This document shows positions 33,628 through 43,529 of a stretch of 64,000 nucleotides of DNA, piece after piece. The stretch comes from an uncultured bacterium (GTDB taxonomy: Bacteria > Verrucomicrobiota > Kiritimatiellia > RFP12 > CAIWXQ01): NCBI GenBank assembly GCA_903916675.1, contig CAIWXQ010000020.1, positions 1 through 64,000 of the forward strand. Reading direction: 5' to 3'. The notes beneath the pieces are model-generated. The model was not told the origin of the DNA. It saw only the letters and a program-made list of their open reading frames with translations, and ran no database searches. Position 1 is the stretch's first letter, and each line of letters begins with the position of its first letter. The position numbers and the translations under genes are program-made.

Positions 33628-33715
33628 TCATTGGTCAGTAGTCATCAGCCATTGGCGGCCACCAGACAACCACTGGCTCGGCGCCCCCAATGACCAATGA
33701 CCAATGACCAATGAC
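33628..33715. repeat. Heptamer inverted repeat between ribH and nusB
   Basis: Four exact tandem CCAATGA units (33687-33714) are preceded, 30-60 nt upstream, by their complement in GTCATTGGTCAGTAGTCATC and CCATTGG (33628-33656). The two halves can fold into a long stem. The same heptamer forms the variable arm of the FMN riboswitch. Confidence 0.85.
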
Positions 33716-33739
33716 TTTTCACGCGAAGCGAGAAAAGTC

Positions 33740-34237
33740 ATGGCCACACGCAGACAGGCCCGTGAATGGGCACTCCAGATGCTGTTCCAGTTCGACCACA
33801 ATCCGGGCAAGGATCTGGACGCGGCCTTTGTTGCGTTCTGGAATCAACAGGCCACGGCGCACGACGAGGAGAACGAGGGGCGCGCCAATCGTCCGGCCGC
33901 GCTCTCTGGTGCCGCGCCAGTGCCGCCCAAGATCCGGGAGTTTGCGGAGCGTCTCGTGCGCGGCGTCGCGCAGAACCGCGAGGCGATCGACCAGCGCCTG
34001 ACCACCTACGTGCAGAACTGGCCCCTGCACCGCATGGGCGGCATTGAGCGCAACGTCATGCGCTTGGCCTTCTACGAGCTGTTCTTCGAGGAGGAGACGC
34101 CGCCAGTGGTCTGCATCAACGAGGCCGTGGACCTCGCCAAGTTCTTCAGTAATGCCGAGGCCGGTCGCTTCGTGAACGGCATTCTCGATCGCGCCGCCAA
34201 GGAGGCCAAGCGGCCAGCGCGCCGGCAGGAGAAGTGA
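33740..34237 (+). CDS. nusB: Transcription antitermination factor NusB
   Basis: A 165-residue NusB, RNA-binding partner of NusE in rRNA antitermination. Start ATG 33740 gives MATRRQAREWALQMLFQFD, the standard opening; IREFAERLVRGV, RMGGIERNVMRLAFYEL, and PPVVCINEAVDLAKFFSN are family blocks. An acidic insertion of about 25 residues (AHDEENEGRANRPAALSG) lengthens it compared with typical 140-residue forms. nusB among rib genes is a common bacterial arrangement. Confidence 0.94.
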   Translation: MATRRQAREWALQMLFQFDHNPGKDLDAAFVAFWNQQATAHDEENEGRANRPAALSGAAPVPPKIREFAERLVRGVAQNREAIDQRLTTYVQNWPLHRMGGIERNVMRLAFYELFFEEETPPVVCINEAVDLAKFFSNAEAGRFVNGILDRAAKEAKRPARRQEK

Positions 34238-34298
34238 ACAGTAGGCAGTGACCCGTGAACTGCAACACGGCTCGCGGTTACCTGCTCACAGGCCCAAC

Positions 34299-35453
34299 AT
34301 GGCAACCCACCGACCAACCGACGACACCCGCTGGATGAAGCGCGCGCTGGTTTTGGCGCGGCGCGGCGAGGGGAGCACGCGCCCGAACCCCCCCGTGGGC
34401 GCGGTGGTGGTGCGTAATAACCGGCTGCTGGGCGAGGGGTGGCACCGGCAGGCGGGCTTGCCGCATGCGGAAGTCGAGGCGCTGCGTGCCTGCTGCGGGT
34501 CGCCGCAAGGCGCGACGCTCTATGTCACGCTCGAGCCCTGCTGTACGCACGGCCGTACGCCGCCCTGTACCGACCTGCTGAGCCGCAGCGGCATCGCGCG
34601 GGTTGTAGTCGGCTGCGTTGACCCCAATCCGCAACATGCCAGCCGTGGCTTCCGCATCTTGAAGAACGCGGGGATCGACGCGACAATCGGCGTGTGCGGC
34701 GAGGAGTGTGGCCGCCTGATCGAGCCGTTTGCCATGCGCATGCGCAACAAGCGTCCATTTGTGACGCTCAAGCTGGCAATGACGCTCGACGGCCGCATTG
34801 CGGACCGTACGGGCGCCTCGAAATGGATCACCGGGTCAGCCGCGCGCGCGGCCGTGCAGGCGCTGCGGCGGCGCGTGGATGCGGTGCTGGTCGGCTCCGG
34901 CACCGTGATGGCCGATGACCCCTCTCTGCGGTGTCGCCTGCGCGGCGCGCATGACGTGTGGCGCGTGGTGGTGGACGGCGCCGGCCGCACACCTGCCACG
35001 GCGCAGGTGCTGACAGACCGTTGGGCCGACACGACTATCATGGCGACCTCCCTGCACACGCCGGCGCAGCAGCGCACGGCCTGGGAGCGCAACGGCAGCC
35101 GCGTCTGGACCTTTCCTGCCAATACCGCCGGGCGGATTTCTCTCTTGCGCGTGCTGCGGCAACTGGCCGGCGAGGGGATCCTGCATGTCCTGTGCGAGGG
35201 GGGCAGCCATCTGGCGGGTGCGCTGGTCAAAGCTGGGTTAGTGGACGAGTTTCTCTTCTTTTATGCTCCAGCCATAATAGGCGACATCCGGGCCGTGAGC
35301 GCCATGGCCGGCGCTGATTTTCGCCTGCCACGCCTGCCGCGGCTGCGGATTGAGGAAGTGGCGCACATTGGCTGCGATCTGCTGGTGCGCGCGCGTCCGG
35401 AGGATTCCAGAGTTCTGATTTCAAAATCCAGATCGAAAAATGGGAACCGATAA
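34299..35453 (+). CDS. ribD: Diaminohydroxyphosphoribosylamino-pyrimidine deaminase / reductase
   Basis: A 384-residue bifunctional RibD performing the second and third steps after GTP cyclohydrolase II. The deaminase half has the zinc site HAEVEAL with LEPCCTHGRTPPCTD; the reductase half starts at KRPFVTLKLAMTLDGRIADRTGASKWITG and includes LCEGGSHLAGALVKAGLVDEF. The start is taken at ATG 34299; the ribosome-binding site is weak (ACAGG), and the frame extends to 34248. Confidence 0.95.
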   Translation: MATHRPTDDTRWMKRALVLARRGEGSTRPNPPVGAVVVRNNRLLGEGWHRQAGLPHAEVEALRACCGSPQGATLYVTLEPCCTHGRTPPCTDLLSRSGIARVVVGCVDPNPQHASRGFRILKNAGIDATIGVCGEECGRLIEPFAMRMRNKRPFVTLKLAMTLDGRIADRTGASKWITGSAARAAVQALRRRVDAVLVGSGTVMADDPSLRCRLRGAHDVWRVVVDGAGRTPATAQVLTDRWADTTIMATSLHTPAQQRTAWERNGSRVWTFPANTAGRISLLRVLRQLAGEGILHVLCEGGSHLAGALVKAGLVDEFLFFYAPAIIGDIRAVSAMAGADFRLPRLPRLRIEEVAHIGCDLLVRARPEDSRVLISKSRSKNGNR

Positions 35454-35484
35454 TCTGGAATCTTAAATCATCCTAGGAAAACAC

Positions 35485-36129
35485 ATGTTTACCGGTTTGA
35501 TCCAACAGGTTGGAAAACTCAAAACCGTCGCTCGCAGCGCCGGCGGCTGGGCACTGACCATCGCGTATGCGCCATGGCCGGAGGGACCGCTGGTTCTCGG
35601 CGAAAGCGTCGCGGTGCAAGGGGCCTGCCTGACCGTGGTGCGGCTGGTGGAAGAGGCTTTCGGCGCAGACCTGCTCGACGAGACACTGGCGCGCACCGCG
35701 CTGGGTTCGCTGGCAGCGGGTGCAGCGGTGAATCTCGAACGTGCCGTTCGCCCCACAGACCGCCTGGGCGGACACATCGTCTCTGGGCATGTGGATGAAA
35801 CTGGGCGGATCGAGGTCATCGAACCCCGCGGTCGCGACTGGCGCGTGCGGGTGCGCATTTCAGCCACGGCGGCGCGGCAGACCGTGCAAAAGGGGTCCAT
35901 CGCGCTCGACGGTATCAGCCTGACCGTGGCGGAACTCGGGGATGACTGGTTCGAGGTTCACATCATCCCGCACACCTGGCAGGCGACCTCGCTGCCGGAG
36001 CGCAAGGTCAACGATCGCGTCAATATCGAGACCGACATTCTTGGCAAGTATGTCGCGCGCCTGCTGGGCCTGGCAACGCCGTCGGGTGGGCTGACGCTGG
36101 AGAAACTGTCTCAAGCCGGATTTGCGTAA
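35485..36129 (+). CDS. ribE: Riboflavin synthase, alpha subunit
   Basis: A 214-residue riboflavin synthase that dismutates two lumazines to riboflavin. It begins MFTGLIQQVGKL and shows the two internally repeated lumazine-binding domains (VQGACLTVV with GHIVSGHVDETG in the first; ALDGISLTVAEL with FEVHIIPHTWQ in the second). AGGA precedes the ATG by 8 nt. A microrepeat (AATCTGG-AATCTTA) precedes it. It closes the rib cluster; its end overlaps the unused upstream part of the PFK frame. Confidence 0.96.
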   Translation: MFTGLIQQVGKLKTVARSAGGWALTIAYAPWPEGPLVLGESVAVQGACLTVVRLVEEAFGADLLDETLARTALGSLAAGAAVNLERAVRPTDRLGGHIVSGHVDETGRIEVIEPRGRDWRVRVRISATAARQTVQKGSIALDGISLTVAELGDDWFEVHIIPHTWQATSLPERKVNDRVNIETDILGKYVARLLGLATPSGGLTLEKLSQAGFA

Positions 36130-36208
36130 GCCGGTGGAGAAACCGTATATTCTCCCGCATTGCGACGCAAGGGCGTCCGCGTGCGGGCGCTCAGGGAGTT
36201 TGACACAC

Positions 36209-37492
36209 ATGACAAAGAATGTTCTGGTTGCCCAGTCCGGCGGTCCGTCGGCAGTGATCAACAACTCGATTCGCGGCGTGATCGACGCCTGCCGCGACCA
36301 TCCGTCCGTCTTCGGGCGCATCTACGGTGCGTGGCATGGCATCGAGGGCGTGCTGACCGAGGAGTTGCTCGACATCTCCGCGCAGGATGCGCGCGAAATC
36401 CGTCTGCTGGAGCACACGCCTGCCGCAGGCGCGATCGGCACCTGCCGCTACAAGCTCAAGGAGAAGCAGACCGAGGACTTCCAGCGCGTGGTGGACGTTC
36501 TCAAGGCGCACGACATCGGCTACTTCTTCTACGCTGGCGGCAACGACTCCATGGACACCGCCAACAAGATCGCCAAGATTGCGGCCAGGCAGGGGCTGGA
36601 CCTCGTGGCCACGGGAGTGCCCAAGACGATCGACAATGACGTGGGCGACTCGGAATTCAAGCTGGTGGATCACACGCCGGGCTATGGCTCGACCGCGCGC
36701 TACTGGGCCTGCAACCTTCTCAGCGCCAACGAGGAGAATGCTGGATCGTGCCCGGCCGACCCCGCGCTGGTGCTGCAGGCCATGGGACGCAAGATCGGCT
36801 TTATTCCCGCGGCTGCGCGCCTGGCCGATCCGCAGCGCAAGCTGCCGATTCAGATCTACCTGACCGAATCCGGGGTGACGCTGGAGCAGATCGCCGAGAA
36901 CGTCAACGCCGAGCTCAAGCGCAGCAAGCGCTGCATCGTGGTGGTCAGCGAAGGGTTCGACGTGGGCGACATTGGCGCACAGAGGGATTCCTTTGGCCAC
37001 ACGAGCTTCGGCGCCAGCGAGCGCACCGCGCAGTCAATGATCGTCTCGTACCTGAACAAGGTTGGCTTGAAGGCCACGGGCAAAGCCCGCGGCCAGTCTC
37101 CGGGCACGGACCAGCGTCATTCCAGCGTGCTGGCATCCACGGTGGACCTGCGCGAGGCCTACGAATCCGGCCGCTACGCTGCCGAGATCGCCCGCACGGC
37201 AGGCAACGGCTACATGGCTACGATCCTGCGCGCGCCGGGTGCGGTCTACCAGTCCGTGTACGACAAGGTGCCGCTGGATGTGGTTGCCAACAGCGAGCGG
37301 TTCTTTCCGCAGCAGTGGATTGCGGCGAACCGGTACGACGTGACCGATGAATTTGTGCGGTACGCCCTGCCGCTGATCGGCACAGAAATGGCGCCAGTGC
37401 CGCTGGAGAACGGCCTGCCGCGCTACACGCGCTTCCAGCCGGTCTTCGCGTCACAGAAGTGCGCTCGGTATGTGCCGCAGGCATGCCGGTAA
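36209..37492 (+). CDS. Diphosphate-dependent 6-phosphofructokinase
   Basis: A 427-residue PFK using PPi instead of ATP, reversible and cytoplasmic. At the phosphoryl-donor site it reads GGNDS, i.e. Asp where ATP-PFKs have Gly104, and PKTIDND, i.e. Lys where they have Gly124; both mark PPi use. The start ATG 36209 follows AGGGAG (36191-36196). The third residue of GGNDS is Asn rather than the common Asp, as in several bacterial PPi-PFK clades. Together with ppdK it supports a PPi economy in glycolysis. Confidence 0.93.
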   Translation: MTKNVLVAQSGGPSAVINNSIRGVIDACRDHPSVFGRIYGAWHGIEGVLTEELLDISAQDAREIRLLEHTPAAGAIGTCRYKLKEKQTEDFQRVVDVLKAHDIGYFFYAGGNDSMDTANKIAKIAARQGLDLVATGVPKTIDNDVGDSEFKLVDHTPGYGSTARYWACNLLSANEENAGSCPADPALVLQAMGRKIGFIPAAARLADPQRKLPIQIYLTESGVTLEQIAENVNAELKRSKRCIVVVSEGFDVGDIGAQRDSFGHTSFGASERTAQSMIVSYLNKVGLKATGKARGQSPGTDQRHSSVLASTVDLREAYESGRYAAEIARTAGNGYMATILRAPGAVYQSVYDKVPLDVVANSERFFPQQWIAANRYDVTDEFVRYALPLIGTEMAPVPLENGLPRYTRFQPVFASQKCARYVPQACR

Positions 37493-37517
37493 GCTCACGG
37501 AGTCGTAATTTATCCAG

Positions 37518-37547
37518 TTGCGCTGCACGGCGGGAAATTGCTATTGT
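37518..37547 (+). promoter_or_regulatory. Candidate promoter of the tRNA pair
   Basis: TTGCGC (37518-37523), 18-nt spacer, TATTGT (37542-37547); start expected about 9 nt before tRNA-Gly. Confidence 0.5.
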
Positions 37548-37562
37548 TTGCCCCTGTTTCAT

Positions 37563-37638
37563 GCGGGTGTAACTCAGTTGGTAGAGTGCCACCTTGCCAA
37601 GGTGGTTGTCGAGGGTTCGAGTCCCTTCGCCCGCTCCA
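37563..37638 (+). tRNA. tRNA-Gly (GCC)
   Basis: Acceptor GCGGGTG/CGCCCGC, anticodon stem CCACC/GGTGG around TTGCCAA (anticodon GCC), T arm GAGGGTTCGAGTCCCTT. CCA is encoded at 37636-37638. Confidence 0.97.
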
Positions 37639-37652
37639 TTTTTCCGGACCCT

Positions 37653-37728
37653 GGGGGTGTAGCTCAGTTGGTAGAGCAACTGACTCTTAATCAGTGGGTC
37701 CAGGGTTCGAATCCCTGCACCCCTACCA
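37653..37728 (+). tRNA. tRNA-Lys (CTT)
   Basis: Acceptor GGGGGTG/CACCCCT, anticodon stem ACTGA/TCAGT around CTCTTAA (anticodon CTT), T arm CAGGGTTCGAATCCCTG. CCA is encoded at 37726-37728. It follows tRNA-Gly by 14 nt and is probably cotranscribed. Confidence 0.97.
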
Positions 37729-37811
37729 GTCCGGACGAAGTCGGTTCTCCACCGCTCCTGCGCGATGTTGTTCGCTGGTTCGCTCGGCTTCGGCCGTGAG
37801 AGATCCATCCC

Positions 37812-38348
37812 ATGCCCCCCACCGTCCTGCTCCATGTCTGCTGCGGACCGTGCGCCAGCCATGCGGTCGAGGAACTGCAACGCTTGGGGTACGCGGTGAC
37901 GCTCTGCTTCTCGAACGCCAATCTGTCGCCGGCGGATGAATACGAGCGCCGTCTGGAAGCCGCGCGACAGCTTGCGGCGCACACGCAGGCGTCCTTGATT
38001 GTGGACCCGCCGGACCACGGCGCTTGGCTGGCTGCCGTGCGGGGCCTGGAGGACGAACCCGAGGGCGGCGCGCGCTGCAGCCGCTGCTTCCGTTACTCCC
38101 TGGTCCGCGTGCAGGCGCTGGCGGCAGAGCAGGGATTCGATAAGTTCGCCACCAGTCTTACGATCAGCCCGCACAAGCGCTCGGAAACCATCTTCGCCGT
38201 TGGCCGTGAACTCGACCCCGCGCGGTTCCTGGCCGTAGACTTCAAGAAGCGCGACGGGTTCCGGCGCAGCACGCAGCTCGCGAAGGAGTGCGGCCTCTAC
38301 CGGCAGGATTACTGCGGCTGCGAGTTCAGCCGAAAAAAATTAAGCTGA
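37812..38348 (+). CDS. queH: Epoxyqueuosine reductase QueH
   Basis: A 178-residue DUF208 protein, the non-homologous replacement for QueG that reduces epoxyqueuosine to queuosine in tRNA. The iron-sulfur/redox cysteines are all present: HVCCGPCASH at the N-terminus, GARCSRCF in the middle and YCGCEFS at the C-terminus. It directly follows the tRNA pair with no terminator in between. queC at 40.2 kb supplies an earlier step of the same pathway. Confidence 0.93.
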   Translation: MPPTVLLHVCCGPCASHAVEELQRLGYAVTLCFSNANLSPADEYERRLEAARQLAAHTQASLIVDPPDHGAWLAAVRGLEDEPEGGARCSRCFRYSLVRVQALAAEQGFDKFATSLTISPHKRSETIFAVGRELDPARFLAVDFKKRDGFRRSTQLAKECGLYRQDYCGCEFSRKKLS

Positions 38349-38384
38349 CGGCGGTTCTTCGAATCGGGGATGAATGCAGGCGGC

Positions 38385-38491
38385 GTGAACCGCAAAACCG
38401 AATATCAGTAGAGTGTCGATTGTTGAAGTCTAACTCCTTTGGTTTTCCTTCAAAACTCTGCGGTTGGGCGTTCGGCGCTTTGCGGTTCGTG
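38385..38491. repeat. Palindromic dispersed element, copy 1
   Basis: Terminal inverted repeats GAACCGCAAA (38387-38396) and TTTGCGGTTC (38479-38488) enclose a core with GAGTGTCGATTGTTGAAGTC (38411-38430). The core matches, at 19 of 20 positions and in inverted orientation, the element at 61962-62053. The gene-free space 38349-38579 contains nothing else recognisable. Confidence 0.75.
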
Positions 38492-38579
38492 TGGAATAGG
38501 CGAGCACTCCCGGCAAAACAAAAACCGCAGCAACGCGCGATTGGCGATTACTGCGGTTTCAGTCTGGCAACCCGGCTCG

Positions 38580-38783
38580 CTACTTCTTCAGGGAGGCCAC
38601 GACCTTGGCCGGGCGCTTCAGTAGGTTGCGCACCACGAGCGGCTGCATCTTGGCCACGACCGCGGCGGACATCCCCAGCTTGACTAGGCGAGCCTTCTGC
38701 ACCTTCTGCCGGCGACGACGCTCGCCCTCGCTCTTCTTCGGACGGGTGATCGGCTTCTTGTTGAGTGTCCTGCCTGTGCCCAT
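38580..38783 (-). CDS. Small basic conserved-looking protein
   Basis: A 67-residue, strongly basic protein (about one third Lys/Arg) of unknown function, read from ATG 38783 with a GGGAGG site 5 nt upstream. The N-terminal half (LNKKPITRPKKSEGERRRRQ) looks nucleic-acid binding or ribosome associated; the C-terminal half forms a short amphipathic helix ending KRPAKVVASLKK. It is in the ruvB direction, 142 nt downstream of nothing obvious. The good ribosome-binding site and ordered composition support a real gene. Confidence 0.68.
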   Translation of the reverse strand: MGTGRTLNKKPITRPKKSEGERRRRQKVQKARLVKLGMSAAVVAKMQPLVVRNLLKRPAKVVASLKK

Positions 38784-38925
38784 GGAATCCTCCCTCGCTC
38801 AAACGTGTGCTGAAAAGCGCGCTTACTATGTCCGATTCCCGCCGCGCATGCAAGTCTTCGTATGTGGGAAGATTTGCGTTAGGCGCAGACCGGCCATGTT
38901 GGGATACAGCGAACGCAGGGTCTGT

Positions 38926-39957
38926 TCACGGCATCGGCAGCGCGCGCGGGCGACCGGCGGACTTTGGGCGTGGCTGGAGGTGGAAGCGCTCGCAGGCCAG
39001 CGGTGTGGCCACGCGCCCCTTGGGCGTGCGTTCCAGGTACCCTTCCTGAATCAGGTAGGGCTCGCTGACCTCCTCGAGCGTGTCGGCTTCCTCGCCCACG
39101 GCCACGGCGAGGTTGTTCAGGCCGACCGGGCCGCCGCCGAACTTCACGACAATGGTCTCGAGGATGCGCTTGTCCATCTCGTCGAGTCCGAAGGGGTCGA
39201 TCTCGAGCAGCGCGAGCGCCTCGTCCGCCACGGTGCGCGTGATGCGGTTGCCGGCGCGGACCTGGGCGTAGTCGCGCACGCGGCGCAGCAGGTGGTTGGC
39301 GATGCGCGGGGTGCCGCGGCTGCGGCAGGCGATTTCGCGGCTGCCGGCGGCGTCGATCGTGACCTCGAGCCGGGAGGCAGAGCGCTCGACGATGGTCTGG
39401 AGGTCCTCGTGTCCGTAGTAGTCGAGGCGGTTGGCGAGGCCGAAGCGTGAGCGCAGCGGCGCGGAGATCAGGCCGCTGCGCGTGGTGGCGCCCACAAGCG
39501 TGAAGCGCGGGAGTTCCAGGCGTACCGAGCGGGCGTTCGGCCCCTGGTCGATCATGATGTCGATGACGAAATCTTCCATGGCCGAGTAAAGGTACTCCTC
39601 AACCGTGCGCTGGACGCGGTGGATTTCGTCGATAAAGAGGATGTCGCCGGGCTCGAGCGAGGTGAGCAGGCCGGCGAGGTCGCCGGGCTTGTCGATCACC
39701 GGTCCGGAAGTGGCCTTGACATGTACGCCCATGGCTTCGCCGAGGAGGTAGGCCAGGGTAGTCTTGCCGAGGCCGGGCGGACCGGAGAGCAGGACGTGGT
39801 CGAGCGATTCCTTGCGACCGCGCGCCGCCTCGACCGCCAGCAGGAGGCGGTCGCGCACTTTCTGCTGCCCGACGAACTCCTCGAACCGCGCCGGGCGTAA
39901 CCGGTTGTCGAACGCGGCATTGCGCTGGTTCAGCGTTTCGGTCGGACGCGGTTGCAT
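38926..39957 (-). CDS. ruvB: Holliday junction branch migration ATPase RuvB
   Basis: A 343-residue AAA+ motor that drives branch migration with RuvA. Start ATG 39957 gives the usual [11 protein letters not shown] opening. Walker [10 protein letters not shown], Walker [10 protein letters not shown], sensor GATTRSG and the arginine-finger region PLRSRFG are intact, followed by the winged-helix C-domain (FLERTPKGR-type, here [12 protein letters not shown]). ruvA and ruvC are not in the window. There is no Shine-Dalgarno; a candidate promoter ends 6 nt before the ATG. Confidence 0.97.
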   Translation of the reverse strand: MQPRPTETLNQRNAAFDNRLRPARFEEFVGQQKVRDRLLLAVEAARGRKESLDHVLLSGPPGLGKTTLAYLLGEAMGVHVKATSGPVIDKPGDLAGLLTSLEPGDILFIDEIHRVQRTVEEYLYSAMEDFVIDIMIDQGPNARSVRLELPRFTLVGATTRSGLISAPLRSRFGLANRLDYYGHEDLQTIVERSASRLEVTIDAAGSREIACRSRGTPRIANHLLRRVRDYAQVRAGNRITRTVADEALALLEIDPFGLDEMDKRILETIVVKFGGGPVGLNNLAVAVGEEADTLEEVSEPYLIQEGYLERTPKGRVATPLACERFHLQPRPKSAGRPRALPMP

Positions 39958-39963
39958 AGAGAA

Positions 39964-39992
39964 TGTGTAGCAGAACAAGGGGCGAGGGGCAA
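39964..39992 (-). promoter_or_regulatory. Candidate leaderless promoter of ruvB
   Basis: On the minus strand TTGCCC (39992-39987), 17-nt spacer, TACACA (39969-39964), 6 nt, then ATG. Confidence 0.35.
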
Positions 39993-40060
39993 GCGGACAC
40001 GAAACAGACACGCGAGTGCGGACACGAAGAACGGAAGTGGGGCGAAGAACACGAAGGCGG

Positions 40061-40190
40061 GGCAAGGACACAGAGGACTCAGAGGAAGACAGAGCACGCC
40101 GAGGAACTGTAGCTCACGGCCGGCTTCCCCACCGTAGCAAGAGCTACCTCTGTGGTCTCTTTCCGCCTCTGTGCCCTCTGTGTCCGGAAC
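40061..40190. repeat. CACAGAGG-type microrepeats in inverted orientation
   Basis: GGACACAGAGGACTCAGAGG (40066-40085) and, about 65 nt on, the complementary series CCTCTGTGG, CCTCTGTG, CCCTCTGTGTCC (40147-40185). The halves can pair. They fill the space between divergent ruvB and queC; similar sequence lies at 4086-4122. Confidence 0.65.
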
Positions 40191-40201
40191 CGTGTACTGT
40201 C

Positions 40202-40230
40202 TTCCCCAAGCGCGCCGAGTGCGCTAACCT
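40202..40230 (+). promoter_or_regulatory. Candidate leaderless promoter of queC
   Basis: TTCCCC (40202-40207), 17-nt spacer, TAACCT (40225-40230), 6 nt, then ATG 40237. Both hexamers are weak; the spacing is what makes it notable. Confidence 0.3.
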
Positions 40231-40236
40231 GTGGCC

Positions 40237-40893
40237 ATGAAGACCGTGGTGCTGATCAGCGGCGGGATGGATTCGACCGTGGCGCTGCACGACGCCGCCG
40301 CACGCGGTGAGGTTATGCTCGGGTTGAGCTTCGACTACGGCTCCAAGCACAACGCCTGCGAACTCCCCTGCGCAGCCTGGCAGTGTCAGCAGTTGGGCAT
40401 TCCGCACCGGATCGTGCGGCTCGACTTCTTCAACGAACTCTTCCGCTCGGACCTGCTGCAGAGCGGCGGCGCGATCCCCGACGGCCACTATGAGGACGTC
40501 AGCATGCGCCGGACCGTGGTGCCGTTCCGCAACGGGATCCTGCTGGCTATCGCCGCCGGCGTGGCCGAGAGCCAGGGCGCGCAGGCGCTGACCATTGCCG
40601 CGCACGGCGGCGACCATGCCATCTACCCCGACTGCCGCGAGGATTTTCTCAGCCCCATGGCTGCCGCGATCCGCGCCGGCACCTATGCGGGTATTGAGGT
40701 GTTGCGGCCGTTTGTGGGTTGGAAGAAGAAGGACCTTGCCCACCGCGGTACAGAGCTGGGCGTGGATTTCCACCACACCTGGTCTTGTTACAAGGGCGGT
40801 GCGCGCCACTGCGGCACCTGTGGCACGTGCGTGGAACGACGCGAGGCGTTCCAACTGGCGGGCGTAAAGGATCCGACGGCATACGAGCGGTAG
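40237..40893 (+). CDS. queC: 7-cyano-7-deazaguanine synthase
   Basis: A 218-residue QueC converting 7-carboxy-7-deazaguanine to preQ0 with ATP and ammonia. The PP-loop SGGMDSTVAL is at the N-terminus and the zinc site lies in CYKGGARHCGTCGTC near the C-terminus. The start is ATG 40237 (a GTG lies 6 nt before it); no Shine-Dalgarno is visible. It is an early step of the queuosine pathway that queH completes. Confidence 0.95.
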   Translation: MKTVVLISGGMDSTVALHDAAARGEVMLGLSFDYGSKHNACELPCAAWQCQQLGIPHRIVRLDFFNELFRSDLLQSGGAIPDGHYEDVSMRRTVVPFRNGILLAIAAGVAESQGAQALTIAAHGGDHAIYPDCREDFLSPMAAAIRAGTYAGIEVLRPFVGWKKKDLAHRGTELGVDFHHTWSCYKGGARHCGTCGTCVERREAFQLAGVKDPTAYER

Positions 40894-40919
40894 GGGCAGG
40901 TGGGGTTGGAAAACGGCAG

Positions 40920-40965
40920 AATATCGAAGGGGAACTTCACGATTCGGCGTTCCTGGTTCGATATT
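40920..40965. terminator. Hairpin between convergent queC and purB
   Basis: AATATCGAA (40920-40928) pairs with TTCGATATT (40957-40965), and inner GGAAC (40931-40935) with GTTCC (40949-40953). It is placed to serve both converging genes. Confidence 0.5.
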
Positions 40966-40997
40966 CGATATTGCGCCAGTGGTTGCAGGCACCTCTG

Positions 40998-41026
40998 ACA
41001 GCCGTCAGTCTAAACCGCTAACAACC

Positions 41027-41028
<2 letters not shown>
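40998..41028. repeat. 31-nt repeat at the purB stop codon
   Basis: Identical at 28 of 31 positions to 42535-42565. Both copies lie exactly at the 3' end of a minus-strand gene and consist of CTGTTAG/GGTTTAG-like heptamers. Confidence 0.7.
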
Positions 41029-42554
<1,526 letters not shown>

Positions 42555-42565
<11 letters not shown>

Positions 42566-43457
42566 TTCGCAACGCATTCACGGCCTGGCGGATGGCGGCG
42601 ATGTGGGCGGGCGTGGTGCCGCAGCAGCCGCCAATGATGTTGGCGCCGGCTGCGACGAGCGCGGGAACCAGACGGGCCATGTCGGCAGGCGTGTCGGGGA
42701 AGGTGTCCGCGCCGTTGACGTTCTTTGGCAGGCCGGCGTTGGCGTGCACGAGGATGGGCGCCTGCGGTGCGGCGGCGCGCATTTCGCGCACGATCTCGAC
42801 CATGCGCTCCATGCCGTTGCCGCAGTTGGTGCCGATGATCTGCGCGCCGGCCTCGAGGCAGGCGCGTGCGGCATCAGTCGGCGAGACGCCCATCATGGTG
42901 CGGTAGTCGCCCCGGACGGTCTGTTCGAAGGTGAAGGTGCAGATCACCTCGCACGTTGTGTGCTGGCGTGCGGCCCGGGTGGCGAGAACGGCCTCGTCGA
43001 CGGCGCTCATGGTCTCGATGCAGAGCGCGTCCGCGCCGCCTTTGGCCAGCGCGACCGCCTGTTCCGTAAAAGAGTCGGAAAGCTGCTCCTCCGTGACGTC
43101 GCCCATGGCGAGCAATTCGCCCGTGGGCCCTACGGAGGCGATAACCCACTTGTCCGGTCCGGCCGCCCTGCGGGAGATGCGCGCGGCAGCCTCGTTGATC
43201 TCTGCAACGCGGCGGTCGAGGCCGAAATGCTTCAGCTTGAAGGAGGTGCCGCCGAAGCTATCAGACTCGATCATGTCCGCGCCGGCCTCGATATAGCTGC
43301 GGCCGATGGCCTCGACGTCCGCGGCGTGCTCGAGATTCCAGAGCTCGGGGCATTCGCCGGGCTTCATCCCCTTCTTCTGCAGAAAGGTGCCCCAGGCGCC
43401 GTCGGACACCAGGATGCGTCCGGTTTGGAGTGTGGCAACAATTGTCTGTTTTGCCAT
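42555..43457 (-). CDS. Homocysteine S-methyltransferase-family protein
   Basis: A 300-residue TIM-barrel methyltransferase resembling the N-terminal module of MetH and betaine-homocysteine methyltransferases. Zinc-binding cysteines are present in IIGTNCGNG and IIGGCCGTTP. The N-terminus ILVSDGAWGTFLQKKG and ESDSFGGTSFKL also fit. A strong AAGGAG precedes the ATG. It may be a stand-alone homocysteine methyltransferase or the zinc subunit of a corrinoid methyltransferase system; no corrinoid partner is adjacent. Confidence 0.88.
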
Positions 43458-43529
43458 GGTTTTGCTCCTTATTCCCGGCTGCTCGCCGCTTGCCGGCAGA
43501 AAGGTTGCCGAAGGGCTCTCCCAACTACA

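Noticed and set aside
33687-33714. CCAATGA array considered as a CRISPR
   Set aside because: Units are 7 nt in direct contact with no spacers and no cas genes are near.
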